DNA of 64,000 nt from assembly GCA_964399535.1 (NCBI GenBank), contig CAYNRE010000055.1, positions 186,001 to 250,000 on the forward strand, written 5' to 3'. Position numbers and translations under genes: made by a program. Source of the DNA: CAYNRE01 sp964399535. GTDB lineage: Bacteria > Planctomycetota > Planctomycetia > Pirellulales > CAYNRE01. Every line of letters begins with the position of its first letter. Position 1 is the first letter of the stretch. The notes beneath the pieces are model-generated. The model saw nothing but the letters and a program-made list of their open reading frames with translations, had not been told where the DNA came from and ran no database searches. Shown here one piece after another: positions 1 through 9,340 of this stretch.

Positions 1-4
1 TGGA

Positions 5-2491
5 GTGCGCTCCGGGCGCCGTTGGGCGCTAGCCGGTTGCTGGCTGATTGGGCTCGGACTGGGGGCAGCCCAGGCCTCGTTGGCGCAGGGCGCGAGCGAG
101 CGCCTGCCGGAATCGATCCGGATCGTGGTACGGTTAGCGGCCTTTCCCGAGCGGATTGCGTTGCCGCACCGGTTCGCCTACCGGCAACTGCTGATCACCG
201 CCGAGCTTTCCAGCGGCGAGCAGATCGACGTGACGCGAATGGTCGAGGTGACCGCTCCGGCCGAATTGGTCACGGTGTCGCCCGCGGGCCAGGTGCGCCC
301 CGTGGGCAACGGCCAAGGCGCGATCCTGCTGCGGTTGGGGGCCTCGCAGCTCGAGGTGCCCGTTGACGTGAGCGGTCAGGATCAGCCGCTGGCCGTGAGC
401 TTTGTCCGCGACGTGATGCCCGCCATGAGCAAGCTGGGCTGCAACGCCGGCACCTGCCACGGCGCCGCCCAGGGCAAGAACGGTTTTAAGCTTTCGCTGC
501 GCGGCTACGACCCGGCCTTCGATTACCTGGCCCTGACCGACGACCTGGCCGGTCGCCGCTTCAACCGCGCGGCGCCGGACCAGAGCCTGATGTTGCTCAA
601 GCCCTCGGGCGCGGTGCCGCACGTGGGCGGGGTGCTGACCCGGCCGGGCGAAGCGGCCTACGAGCTATTGCGGCAGTGGATCGCCGACGGCGTGAAACTT
701 GACTTAGCGGCTCCCCGGGTCACCTCGATCGAGGTCCACCCACGCGAAATCGTGATCCCGCTGCCGGGCATGAAGCAGCAGCTGGTGGTGCTGGCCACCT
801 ATGCTGACGGCGCCGTGCGCGACGTGACGGCCGAGGCGTTTGTCGAGAGCAGCTCGACCGATACCGTCGAGGTCGACCGCGGGTCGCTGGCCACCGCCGT
901 GCGCCGGGGCGAGGCCGCCATGTTGGCCCGCTACGAGGGGGCCTACGCGGCTGCCACGATTACGGTGATGGGCGACCGCTCGGGCTTCCAGTGGCACGAA
1001 ACCCCCAGCCGGGGCTTCATCGACGAACTGGTCTACGACAAGCTGCGGCGGATGAAGATCGAACCCAGCCCGCTGGCCGACGACGCCACCTTTTTGCGCC
1101 GCGTCACGCTCGACTTGACGGGGCTCCCCCCTTCGGCCGACGACGTGCGGGCCTTTCTGGCCGACCCGCGCGAGAGCCAACAGAAGCGCGATGAACTGAT
1201 CGACCGGTTGGTCGAAAGCAGCGAGTATGTCGAGTTCTGGACCAACAAATGGGCCGATTTGTTGCAGGTAAATCGCAAGTTCCTGTCCGAGAAAGGAGCG
1301 TGGGCACTGCGCCACTGGATTCGCCAGGCCGTGGCCGAGAATCTGCCCTACGACCGGTTCGTTTACGAGGTGCTGACCAGCAGCGGCTCGACGTTTGCCA
1401 ATCCGCCGGCCGCCTACCTGCGGGTGCTGCGCGAGCCCGAGGCGGCCATGGAGAACTCGACCCAGTTGTTTCTGGGGGTGCGGTTCAATTGCAACAAGTG
1501 CCACGACCATCCCTTCGAGCGCTGGACTCAGAGCCAGTACTATCACCTGGCGGCCTATTTCGCGCAGGTGGGGCGCAAGCCGGGAAGCGTGCCCGACGAG
1601 GAAGTGATCTTCGATACCCGGGGTAGCGGCGAGGTCATGCATCCCACCAGCGGCCAGCCGGTGGCGCCCTCGTTTCCCTACCAGCACCCTGGCAGTATCG
1701 CCGACGATGCCAGCCGGCGCGAGCAGTTCGCCCAGTGGGTTACCTCGCCCGAGAACCCCTACTTCGCCAAGAGCTATGTCAATCGGTTATGGGCTTATCT
1801 GCTTGGCGTGGGGCTGATCGAACCGATCGACGACATCCGGGCGGGGAATCCTCCGTCGAACCCGGCCTTGCTCGAGCGGTTAACCGAGGAGTTCGTCTCC
1901 AGCGGATTCGACGTGCGGCACATGATTCGGCTGATCTGCAAGTCGCGGGTGTACGGCCATGCCTTGGAAACCAATCGCTGGAATGACGACGACGAAACGA
2001 ACTACTCCCACGCCCTGGCCCGCCGGCTACCGGCCGAAACCCTTTACGACGCCATCCAGCGCGTTACGGGCGCGGTGAGCCATTTGCCGGGCGTGCCGGT
2101 CGGTTACCGGGCTACGCAGCTACCCGACTCGCAAGTGAACCTGCCCGGCGGGTTCCTCGACCTGTTCGGCCGCCCTCCGCGGGAAAGCGCTTGTGAGTGC
2201 GAGCGATCGAGCGGTGTGGTGCTGGGCCAGGCCCTGAACCTGGTGAACGGCCCGACGATTGCCGAAGCCATCGCCGCCCCGGGCAACCGGATCGAGCAAT
2301 TGGTCGCCACGCAAGCCGACGACGACGCACTGGTGGGCGAATTGTTTATGGCGATTCTGGCTCGACCGGCCCGGCCCGATGAGCTTTCGACCGGGGTGGA
2401 AGCGGTTCGCCAGGCCGAGAGCCGATTGGCGGGAGCCCAAGACCTGGCCTGGGCGCTGATCAACAGTCCCGCGTTTCTGTTCAATCACTAG
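5..2491 (+). CDS. Secreted DUF1549/DUF1553 planctomycete cytochrome-like protein
   Basis: An 828-residue exported protein of the DUF1549 (PSCyt2) plus DUF1553 (PSD1) type. A GTG start is followed by an arginine-rich n-region and a hydrophobic signal segment to about residue 28. Ig-like (BIG2-type) stretches lie near residues 38-125 and 235-325. A cysteine motif CNAGTCH sits near 145, and a CxxCH motif (CNKCHDHP) near 496 inside DUF1549, which suggests haem or metal binding. DUF1553 fills the C-terminal third. The biochemical role of the family is not firmly established. Such genes are usually adjacent to a DUF1501 gene; here the DUF1501 gene is about 4.5 kb away on the other strand. The start lies at the window edge, so a longer N-terminus upstream cannot be excluded. 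Confidence 0.88.
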   Translation: MRSGRRWALAGCWLIGLGLGAAQASLAQGASERLPESIRIVVRLAAFPERIALPHRFAYRQLLITAELSSGEQIDVTRMVEVTAPAELVTVSPAGQVRPVGNGQGAILLRLGASQLEVPVDVSGQDQPLAVSFVRDVMPAMSKLGCNAGTCHGAAQGKNGFKLSLRGYDPAFDYLALTDDLAGRRFNRAAPDQSLMLLKPSGAVPHVGGVLTRPGEAAYELLRQWIADGVKLDLAAPRVTSIEVHPREIVIPLPGMKQQLVVLATYADGAVRDVTAEAFVESSSTDTVEVDRGSLATAVRRGEAAMLARYEGAYAAATITVMGDRSGFQWHETPSRGFIDELVYDKLRRMKIEPSPLADDATFLRRVTLDLTGLPPSADDVRAFLADPRESQQKRDELIDRLVESSEYVEFWTNKWADLLQVNRKFLSEKGAWALRHWIRQAVAENLPYDRFVYEVLTSSGSTFANPPAAYLRVLREPEAAMENSTQLFLGVRFNCNKCHDHPFERWTQSQYYHLAAYFAQVGRKPGSVPDEEVIFDTRGSGEVMHPTSGQPVAPSFPYQHPGSIADDASRREQFAQWVTSPENPYFAKSYVNRLWAYLLGVGLIEPIDDIRAGNPPSNPALLERLTEEFVSSGFDVRHMIRLICKSRVYGHALETNRWNDDDETNYSHALARRLPAETLYDAIQRVTGAVSHLPGVPVGYRATQLPDSQVNLPGGFLDLFGRPPRESACECERSSGVVLGQALNLVNGPTIAEAIAAPGNRIEQLVATQADDDALVGELFMAILARPARPDELSTGVEAVRQAESRLAGAQDLAWALINSPAFLFNH

Positions 2492-2514
2492 CAGCCGCTG
2501 GCCGTAAGGAAGTC

Positions 2515-4146
2515 GTGGCCGAGGCCGCGCGAAAACCACATCGCCGTAGCGCCCCGCTCCCCGCGGTTCCGGCCGAGCCGTTCGCGCCGCTGGCGGCATG
2601 GAAGCGCTGGGCCTTGGCCGCCGCGCTCCCCGCGTTGCTGGTCGCTCAGCGGTTGTCGCTCGATCTCTGGGCGGACGAAGTCTACACCCTGGTGCACTTC
2701 GTTGTCCGCGATTGGGGCGAACTGTTCACCGGGCCCTGGCAGCCGAATCATCATCTGGCCTATACCGCCTTGCTCAAGGCGTGGGCCGAGATCAGCTTGG
2801 TTACGGTTTGGCTGCGGCTACCCGGGCTGTTGATGGCCTTGGCCACTTTGGCCCTGGTGTTTCGCATCGGCGAGCGGTGGGGTCGCGCGGGGACCGGCGA
2901 GCTGGCCGTACTGGCACTGGGTACGAATCAGATGTACCTGAGCCACGTAGCCCAATTGCGCGGCTACGGGCTCTCGGCTTTGCTGGTGGCCGGATTACTC
3001 GAGTTGGCGCTTTGGTCGGCCGTGGCGCCGCGCAGCCGGGCCGAATCGCTCGGCCGCGCGATGGCCGTGGCACTGGTCGGCGGGCTTTGCCTGGCCACGG
3101 TGCCGACCAACGCCCTGTTTTGGTTGCCGCTGGCCGCCCTGGCCATGGCCGGCTGCTGGCGCTCGCGGCGCAACGGGGCCGCCCTGGCCCTGACCACGGC
3201 GGGTTGGCTGGCGGGCGCCCTCCTGGCGGCGGCGGTCTATTGGCCGATTCGCCACGACCTGCAGGCCGCGCAGGGGGACGGTGCCGGACTGGACCCACTT
3301 TGGCTGGTCTGGCTTTCGGTCGACCTGGCCTGGGCCGGGCAGTACGATTTTTGGCCCCTTTGGCTCATCGTGGCCTTGCTCACCGTGGGCGGGGCGCTGT
3401 CGGGTTGGCTGGTCCGTAGGCCCCGCTTGGAAACGCCTTGGCGGGGGCAAGCGTGGCTCCTGGCGGCCCTAGCCGCGACCCTGGTGGGAACGCTGGCAGG
3501 AACCTGGGCCCTGGGCCGCCCACCGTTTGTGCGGAACTATGTGCCGCTGCTGCCCGTCCTGAGCTTGTTGCTGGGGGGGTGCCTGGCGTGGCTGGCCAGC
3601 AGCCTACTTGGGCGACAGTCCCGGCCGGAGGGCGAGCGGGCACCGCCGCGGGGACCGGCCTGGCCCGCCGCCTGGGCGGCCGGGCTGCTGCTGTTGGTGG
3701 TGGGGCCGGCGCTGGTCTCGTTTCCCGAGCGGCTCGACCGGGTACGCCGTCTACGGCCGGCCCAAGACGGCTATTTCAATTACTACGCGGCGCGCTTCGC
3801 ACCCGCCGCGCTGGTCGAGGGGGTATTGGCCGAATTGCCCCCCGAGGAACCCTACCTAATTGCCTGCGACGCCGCCGATTTTCGCGTGGTGCACTATTAC
3901 CTGCATCAGGCCGGCGCGGTGCCGATTCGAGTGCCCCTAGGTGCGGGTCCCGTGGTGCCAGTCCGGGTGATTTGGATTGCCCCCCCATTGGCCCAGTATG
4001 AATTCGCGGCCGAGCGGTGGGGCATTTCCGCGGAGCAATTCAGTGAACTTCCGCGCTGGATCGCGGGGGAATACTACAGTGCGTATCGAAGCGACCGATT
4101 GATTTCGGCGCGCATCGAGCAGCCGGCCGGAGCCGCCTTGCCCTAG
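2515..4146 (+). CDS. GT-C fold integral membrane glycosyltransferase-like protein
   Basis: A 543-residue polytopic membrane protein, GTG start, 23 bases after the preceding gene. After a short cytoplasmic lead the first membrane segment (residues 30-50) is followed by LDLWADEVYT, the Asp-Glu pair in the first external loop that is typical of GT-C/PMT/ArnT-like transferases using polyprenyl-phosphate sugars. About ten further hydrophobic segments follow to residue 400. The C-terminal 130 residues are soluble, with Tyr-rich stretches (YFNYYAARF, VVHYYLHQAG). Donor and acceptor are unknown. It could be one of the uncharacterised planctomycete membrane proteins of this fold with a non-sugar role, but the DE motif favours transferase. 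Confidence 0.72.
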   Translation: MAEAARKPHRRSAPLPAVPAEPFAPLAAWKRWALAAALPALLVAQRLSLDLWADEVYTLVHFVVRDWGELFTGPWQPNHHLAYTALLKAWAEISLVTVWLRLPGLLMALATLALVFRIGERWGRAGTGELAVLALGTNQMYLSHVAQLRGYGLSALLVAGLLELALWSAVAPRSRAESLGRAMAVALVGGLCLATVPTNALFWLPLAALAMAGCWRSRRNGAALALTTAGWLAGALLAAAVYWPIRHDLQAAQGDGAGLDPLWLVWLSVDLAWAGQYDFWPLWLIVALLTVGGALSGWLVRRPRLETPWRGQAWLLAALAATLVGTLAGTWALGRPPFVRNYVPLLPVLSLLLGGCLAWLASSLLGRQSRPEGERAPPRGPAWPAAWAAGLLLLVVGPALVSFPERLDRVRRLRPAQDGYFNYYAARFAPAALVEGVLAELPPEEPYLIACDAADFRVVHYYLHQAGAVPIRVPLGAGPVVPVRVIWIAPPLAQYEFAAERWGISAEQFSELPRWIAGEYYSAYRSDRLISARIEQPAGAALP

Positions 4147-4260
4147 GCCAGCGACTTGCGGAGCGCGAGCCCCGTTCGGACAATACAACAACTGGTCGGC
4201 GCGGGGGCCTTGGGCGCGCCCCGAGGGCTCGGCCCGCAGTAGGTTTCTAGGGAGCGGTCG

Positions 4261-5070
4261 ATGGCGGATTTTTCCTTTGGACTGAACACCAGCACCATTC
4301 AACCGGCGCCGATCCTCGACAAGATCCGCATCGCGCAACAGGCGGGCTATGATGCCATCGAGCTGTGGATTAACGAAGTGGAGGAATTCGTCGCCGGCGG
4401 CCGGCCCCTTGAGGATCTGCGCCGGGCGCTCGACGACGCGGGGCTGGCCCGGCCCAGTATGATTTCACTGCGCGACTGGTGTACGCCCGACGAAGCGAAG
4501 TTTCGCCAGGCGCTCGACGTGGCACGCGGCCGGCTGGAAAAGGCGGCGGCGCTGGGGGTCGAGCGGATCGTGGCCGGGCCGCCGCGCGAGGTGGTCGATT
4601 TGTCGCTGGCATCGGATCGCTACCGGGCACTGCTGGAAACCAGCCTGGAGTTTGGCGTGCCGGCCTCGGTGGAATTCCTGGGTTTTGTCGACGGGGTCAA
4701 CACGCTCGAAGCGGCCTGGGCCATTTGCGGCGGCGCGGGGCGTTCCGAAGGCACCCTTACGCCCGATGCCTGGCACATGTTCCGCGGGGGCTCGAATTTT
4801 GCCCTGCTCGACGACATTCCCGCCGAGCATATTTCCTGCTTCCACTGGAACGACGCCCCGGCCCAACCGCCGCGCGCCGAGCAGAACGACTCGCACCGGG
4901 TTTATCCCGGCGACGGCATCATGGACCTGCACGGGCTGGCGAGCCAATTGCGTAAGATCGGTTTTCAGGGCACGCTTTCGCTCGAGCTGTTCAACCGCGA
5001 CTATTGGCAGCAAGACCCGCTCGAAGTGGCCCGAACCGGCCTGGAAAAAATGAAGGCGAGCGTCTCGTGA
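4261..5070 (+). CDS. Sugar phosphate isomerase/epimerase (AP-endonuclease 2-like TIM barrel)
   Basis: A 269-residue xylose-isomerase-like TIM barrel protein. It carries the expected divalent-metal ligands in order: Glu in SVEFLGF (about residue 137), Asp/His in DAWHMF (169 and 172), His in CFHWND (195) and Glu in SLELFN (242). Family members interconvert keto sugars, inosose or hydroxypyruvate; the substrate cannot be read from the sequence. The stop codon overlaps the GTG start of the following ABC ATPase (GTGA), so the two are translationally coupled, although no functional link is obvious. Confidence 0.85.
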   Translation: MADFSFGLNTSTIQPAPILDKIRIAQQAGYDAIELWINEVEEFVAGGRPLEDLRRALDDAGLARPSMISLRDWCTPDEAKFRQALDVARGRLEKAAALGVERIVAGPPREVVDLSLASDRYRALLETSLEFGVPASVEFLGFVDGVNTLEAAWAICGGAGRSEGTLTPDAWHMFRGGSNFALLDDIPAEHISCFHWNDAPAQPPRAEQNDSHRVYPGDGIMDLHGLASQLRKIGFQGTLSLELFNRDYWQQDPLEVARTGLEKMKASVS

Positions 5071-6041
5071 GCGCTGCTCCCTTGGTGGAAACGCGCGGGC
5101 TGACGAAACGCTACGAGGCGGTGACGGCGCTGGAGAACTGCACCCTGGGGGTGCCCGCCGGCGAAATCTTCGGCCTGCTGGGCCCCAACGGTTCTGGCAA
5201 AACGACGCTAATTCGCCTGCTGCTGGGGTTCTTGCGCCCCTCGGCCGGCGAGGCCCGCATCGCGGGGCGCGATTGCTACGCCCAGAGCGTGGCGGTCCAC
5301 GAGCACGTGGCCTATATGCCGGGCGACGCGCGGCTGTTCCGGGCGATGCGCGGCCGCGATGTGCTCAAGTTCTTTGCCACCGTGCGACGGGGAGGCGACT
5401 ACCAGCGGTCGCTGCGGCTGGCCGAGCGGCTCGACGTGGACCTGGCCCGCCCCGTGGCCTACTGTTCGACCGGGATGCGGCAAAAGCTGGCCTTGGTGGC
5501 GGCCCTGGCTGCCCCGGCCGAACTGCTGATCTTGGATGAACCCACCTCGAATCTCGACCCGACGGTGCGGCGCGAGGTGCTGGCCCTGGTGCGCGAGGCG
5601 CAGCAGGAGGGGCGCACGGTTCTGTTTTCGTCGCACGTGCTCTCGGAGGTGGAAGAGGTTTGCGACCGGGTCGTTATTCTGCGACGCGGCCGGCTGGTCC
5701 ACACCCAGCTGATGGCCGATCTGCTCCGGCAGCACCGCATTCGGGCCCAGTTGACTGGCCCCTTGCCTGCGATTCCCTCGGGGCTCGAGCCGGGTCTGCG
5801 GGTCCACCCCCACTCGGGCGACCGGGTTACGATTTACACCCCCGGCGAGTTGGCGCCGCTGTTGGGCTGGCTGGCCGAAGCCCCGCTGGCCGAAGTTCAG
5901 ATCGAACCAGTCGGCTTGCGGGCCGTGTACGAGCGCTACCATTGGTCGGAGTCGGCCAGCGACCCCATGCCCCACGAGCCCGAGGTCAGCGGCGGCACCG
6001 AGGCTGAGGAACCAGCCGGCGAGAATTCGACGGCCACGTAG
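5067..6041 (+). CDS. ABC-2 type transporter ATP-binding protein
   Basis: A 324-residue ABC ATPase with Walker A GPNGSGKTT, an altered signature STGMRQK, Walker B LLILDEPTSNLDP and the switch His in SSHVLSE. The C-terminal 100 residues form the extra domain common in ABC-2 exporters. I chose the GTG at 5067 (MSAAPLVETRGLTKRY) because it overlaps the upstream stop codon. A longer in-frame start at 5004 would overlap the isomerase by 67 bases. The permease follows after one base. Together they should form an exporter or membrane-remodelling ABC system of unknown cargo. Confidence 0.88.
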   Translation: MSAAPLVETRGLTKRYEAVTALENCTLGVPAGEIFGLLGPNGSGKTTLIRLLLGFLRPSAGEARIAGRDCYAQSVAVHEHVAYMPGDARLFRAMRGRDVLKFFATVRRGGDYQRSLRLAERLDVDLARPVAYCSTGMRQKLALVAALAAPAELLILDEPTSNLDPTVRREVLALVREAQQEGRTVLFSSHVLSEVEEVCDRVVILRRGRLVHTQLMADLLRQHRIRAQLTGPLPAIPSGLEPGLRVHPHSGDRVTIYTPGELAPLLGWLAEAPLAEVQIEPVGLRAVYERYHWSESASDPMPHEPEVSGGTEAEEPAGENSTAT

Positions 6042-6042
6042 C

Positions 6043-6909
6043 TTGCCCTCGGAGCCCCCACCGAAGCGAGACTTAGGCGAAATGTTCAACCGTGCGTTGT
6101 GGACCAAGACCCTGATCGAGGCCCGGCTGCTCCTAGCCGCGTGCGCCCTGTTGATGTTCGTGTTCAACTGGCTTTATGTTTGGGTTTCGGCCCAGGTGAA
6201 GCTGGGGGCGCTCGAAGAGTTCATGCAGTCGCTGCCCGAGGGGTTTCAGAACCTTTCCGGCGTGCCGGTGCGCGACGTGGCGACCGTGGCGGGGCGCATC
6301 GCCCTGGGCTATGTCGACCCGGTGGTGCTGGTGGCAACCGGCGTTTGGGGAATTGCCCGGGGTTCGGACGTGGTCAGTGGCGAGCTCAACCGAGGCACCA
6401 TGGAGCTGCTTCTAGCGCAGCCCCTGCGGCGGATCTCGGTGCTCGTGGTGCATGCCATCGTGACCCTGGCCGGCGTGGGCCTGATCGCGCTGGCGGCCTG
6501 GTTGGGCACCGCGGCCGGGCTGACCACCGTGGCACTGGAAGAAAGCGTTTCGCCGCGGTTGTTCGTGTATCCGGCGCTCAACGTTTTCGCCATGGGAACC
6601 TATGTGGCGGGCATCAGCACCCTGGTCTCGGCCTGCGACCGCTACCGCTGGCGCACGATCGGCCTGGTGGGGGCCTACTACGTGCTCTCGATGATCTCCG
6701 AAGTCCTCGGCAAAATGGTGAATTCGCTCGCCTGGCTGCGCTATTTCACCTTTCTGGCCGCCTTCGAGCCGCAACCCATGGTAAGCCACCCGCAGGAAGC
6801 CCTGGCGATGAGTTTGCGCAGCGACGGGTTGCTGCTGGGCCTGTCCCTAGTGGCTTACGTGGTGGCCGCCGTGGTCTTCTGCCGGCGCGATCTGCCGGCA
6901 CCGCTTTAG
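6043..6909 (+). CDS. ABC-2 type transporter permease
   Basis: A 288-residue integral membrane protein with about six hydrophobic segments (near residues 28-48, 87-108, 130-155, 172-195, 205-228 and 260-280). It contains the family stretch SGELNRGTMELLLAQPLRR, typical of ABC-2 permeases, where a cytoplasmic loop contacts the ATPase. The TTG at 6043 leaves one base after the ATPase stop. An internal ATG at 6082 (MFNRALWTKT) is an alternative start and gives a more usual N-terminus. Confidence 0.82.
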   Translation: MPSEPPPKRDLGEMFNRALWTKTLIEARLLLAACALLMFVFNWLYVWVSAQVKLGALEEFMQSLPEGFQNLSGVPVRDVATVAGRIALGYVDPVVLVATGVWGIARGSDVVSGELNRGTMELLLAQPLRRISVLVVHAIVTLAGVGLIALAAWLGTAAGLTTVALEESVSPRLFVYPALNVFAMGTYVAGISTLVSACDRYRWRTIGLVGAYYVLSMISEVLGKMVNSLAWLRYFTFLAAFEPQPMVSHPQEALAMSLRSDGLLLGLSLVAYVVAAVVFCRRDLPAPL

Positions 6910-6932
6910 AAGGGGCGTATTTACCGGTGGGC

Positions 6933-8294
6933 TCAGACCAGCTCGCCAATCGGCTGGCCCGAGGAAAGTATCGGCACCGGGCGGCCGCGGTTGTCGACCA
7001 GCGATTGCCGCCAATCGATTCCCAGATGGCGATAGATCGTCGCCAACAGGTCTTGCGGGTGAAGCGGGCGCTCGGCCGGGTACTCGCCCCGGGCATTGGT
7101 GGCGCCCACCACCTGGCCCATCCGCAGGCCGCCGCCGGAGAGCAGGGCCGATTGGGCCTGGGGCCAGTGGTCGCGCCCGGTCAGTCCCTGGTAATGGACC
7201 AAGCGTGGCGTGCGGCCGAATTCGCCCACGCACACAATTAGAATTTGCTGATCGAGCCCCCGCTCGTAGACGTCGGAAATCAGGGCCGCCACGGCCTGGT
7301 CCATGAAGGGCGCGCGGTACCGCATGGCGTCGGCCAGGTCCCAGCCGGTTTCGGCGTTCAGGTGATCGTCCCAACTGAAATACCGGTCGGACAGCGTGGG
7401 GGCCAGGGCATCGATCGTAATCACCCCGACCCCCGCCTCGGCCAGCCGGCGAGCCAGCAAACAGGCCTGACCCCAAAGATGCCGGCCGTAGCGGTCACGG
7501 GTTGCCGGCAGCTCTTGGGCCAGGTCGAACGCGCGGGCCACGTTCGGCGTGGTGAGTAGTTCGAGCGCGGCCGCGCGAAAGTCGCCCGTGCCCGCCAGGC
7601 TGCCATGCTGGTCGACGTCGGACCGAAGCCGGTCGAGCTGCGCGATCAGCTCGCGCCGGTGATCGAGGCGGGCGCCGTCTACCCCCGCGCACAAGGTGAG
7701 ATTCGGCGCCGAAAACTTTTCGGCCGAAGGGTCGCCCGTGGCAAAGGCCGCATGGCTGACGCCCAGGTAAGTGGGCTGGGTCATGAACGGTTGCCGCGGA
7801 ATGCCGACGTAGTGCGGTAAGCCATCGGTCCGGGGGCCGCGCACCCGGCTGGTAATCATGCCGAAGTCGGGGTGCTCGGATCGGGCGGTCGACGTCGGGT
7901 CGGGCTGCGAGGGCGTCTTGCCGGTCAGGTGCTCGATCGACCCATCGTTGTGGGCCGACATTTCGTGGTGCAGCGAGCGGACCAGCGCGATCCGGTCGCC
8001 CAGCGCGGCCTGGCGGGGAAATACCTCGGCCAGGTCGAGCCCCGGAACCCGGGTCGCAATGGGCCGAAACGGCCCCCGATACTCGCTGGGGGCCAGCGGC
8101 TTGGGGTCGTAGGTTTCCAACTGGCTTGGGCCACCCCACATCCAGAACAGAATGACCGACGTGGCGCTCCGGGCCTGACCGGCACGCGAGCGAGCCGCCA
8201 ACAGGTCGCCCAGGGTCAGGCCCCCCAAGGCCAGGGCGCCGGCCCGGAGAAACTCGCGCCGGCCGAGTGGTCCAGGACAGGCAAGATTGGCCAT
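6933..8294 (-). CDS. Tat-exported DUF1501 (sulfatase-like) protein
   Basis: A 453-residue DUF1501 protein of the alkaline phosphatase/sulfatase-like superfamily. The ATG at 8294 starts a twin-arginine signal: RREFLRAGALALGG near residues 13-26. An upstream in-frame start would add 35 residues ahead of the Tat signal and is less likely. Recognisable pieces are LFWMWGGPSQLETYDPKP near residue 50, SLHHEMSAHNDGSIEHLTG near 105 and VCVGEFGRTPR near 350, with conserved acidic and histidine residues expected for metal binding. Enzymatic activity is not established for the family. It converges on the ABC permease with a 23-base gap. Confidence 0.88.
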   Translation of the reverse strand: MANLACPGPLGRREFLRAGALALGGLTLGDLLAARSRAGQARSATSVILFWMWGGPSQLETYDPKPLAPSEYRGPFRPIATRVPGLDLAEVFPRQAALGDRIALVRSLHHEMSAHNDGSIEHLTGKTPSQPDPTSTARSEHPDFGMITSRVRGPRTDGLPHYVGIPRQPFMTQPTYLGVSHAAFATGDPSAEKFSAPNLTLCAGVDGARLDHRRELIAQLDRLRSDVDQHGSLAGTGDFRAAALELLTTPNVARAFDLAQELPATRDRYGRHLWGQACLLARRLAEAGVGVITIDALAPTLSDRYFSWDDHLNAETGWDLADAMRYRAPFMDQAVAALISDVYERGLDQQILIVCVGEFGRTPRLVHYQGLTGRDHWPQAQSALLSGGGLRMGQVVGATNARGEYPAERPLHPQDLLATIYRHLGIDWRQSLVDNRGRPVPILSSGQPIGELV

Positions 8295-8668
8295 GGCGGA
8301 GGATCCCGATCCACGGGGGGGTGGGAGGCGGCCCGATTTTACCCCAGCCACCCGCGGAACGAAAACCGTTCGGCCAGAGAAATCGAACCAAGTAGCCACT
8401 GTTAGCGTAGTTACGTTCGCCCGCCTGTGGGCCGAGACGGGTGTCCCTGGGCGGAGATTCCAAGCGTCGCCGCCCCCACCGTTACAGACTCGAACGGTTT
8501 GCTACGATAGGGGGCCCTCGGCCGGCCATGATCGAGCCCGGCCCGGGGGGCGTAACGATTCGTGCTTCGGCCAGATTCGGTCGCCCTTAACAGAGCCACC
8601 TGGGCATCCGCGTCGCGGCTTGGCGGCCCTGGTGCATCGAGTTTCCACGTACCGCCGAATGGAGAGCC
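8295..8668. other. Intergenic region between divergent DUF1501 and ABC genes
   Basis: A stretch of 374 bases between the divergently read DUF1501 gene and the 8669 ABC cluster. A weak plus-strand -10-like TACGAT lies at 8503-8508 with a poor -35 (TTACAG, 15-base spacer). Open frames across it lack a ribosome site and look like GC-rich shadows. No RNA gene is seen. Confidence 0.4.
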
Positions 8669-9340
8669 ATGCTCGAACTGGTGGGAATTCGCAAATCGTT
8701 TCGGCAGCCCGACGGGGCGACGTTGCCGATTCTGGATTTGCCGCGGCTGGCGCTGGCGGCGGGCGAACAAATGGTGCTGATGGGGGCCAGCGGTTGCGGC
8801 AAAACGACCCTGCTGCACGTCATCGCCGGCATTACCCGGCCCGACAGCGGCGAGGTGCGCATCGCCGGGCGAGAGATTACCGGTCTCTCGGAACAAGAGC
8901 GGGATCGGTTTCGAGCCTCGACGATCGGCTACGTCTTTCAAACCTTTAACCTGCTGGGCGGGTTTTCGGCCCTCGAAAACGTGTTGCTGGGGATGGCCTT
9001 TGCCCAGGACCGGGTCGACCGCGGGCGCGCCGTGCAACTGCTCGAGCGGGTAGGCATGGGCCACCGGCTGACGCACAAGCCAAACATGCTTTCGGTGGGT
9101 GAACAGCAGCGCGTGGCGGTGGCCCGGGCCTTGGCCAACCGGCCGAAGCTGGTGCTGGCCGACGAACCGACGGCCAACGTCGATACCCGGCACCAGCAGC
9201 AGATTGTCGACCTGCTGCGCGAGGGCTGCCAGGCCGAGGGGGTGGCCTTGCTGTTGGTGACGCACGAGCCTGAGGTGGCGGCCCAATTCGAGCGGGTCGA
9301 GCATCTCGACCAACTCAATACGGTGGTGAGCAGCCGATGA
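8669..9340 (+). CDS. LolD/MacB-type ABC transporter ATP-binding protein (Zrg-like cluster)
   Basis: A 223-residue ABC ATPase with Walker A GASGCGKTT (about residue 36), signature variant SVGEQQRVAVARAL (about 138), Walker B LVLADEPTANVD and His switch VTHEPEV. Length and motifs match the LolD/MacB/FtsE group, which powers mechanotransmission permeases rather than classical importers. Its stop overlaps the permease start by four bases (ATGA at 9337). The metal-binding permease insert and the downstream DUF3299 genes point to a role in zinc or other transition-metal handling; this is inference. Confidence 0.9.
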   Translation: MLELVGIRKSFRQPDGATLPILDLPRLALAAGEQMVLMGASGCGKTTLLHVIAGITRPDSGEVRIAGREITGLSEQERDRFRASTIGYVFQTFNLLGGFSALENVLLGMAFAQDRVDRGRAVQLLERVGMGHRLTHKPNMLSVGEQQRVAVARALANRPKLVLADEPTANVDTRHQQQIVDLLREGCQAEGVALLLVTHEPEVAAQFERVEHLDQLNTVVSSR

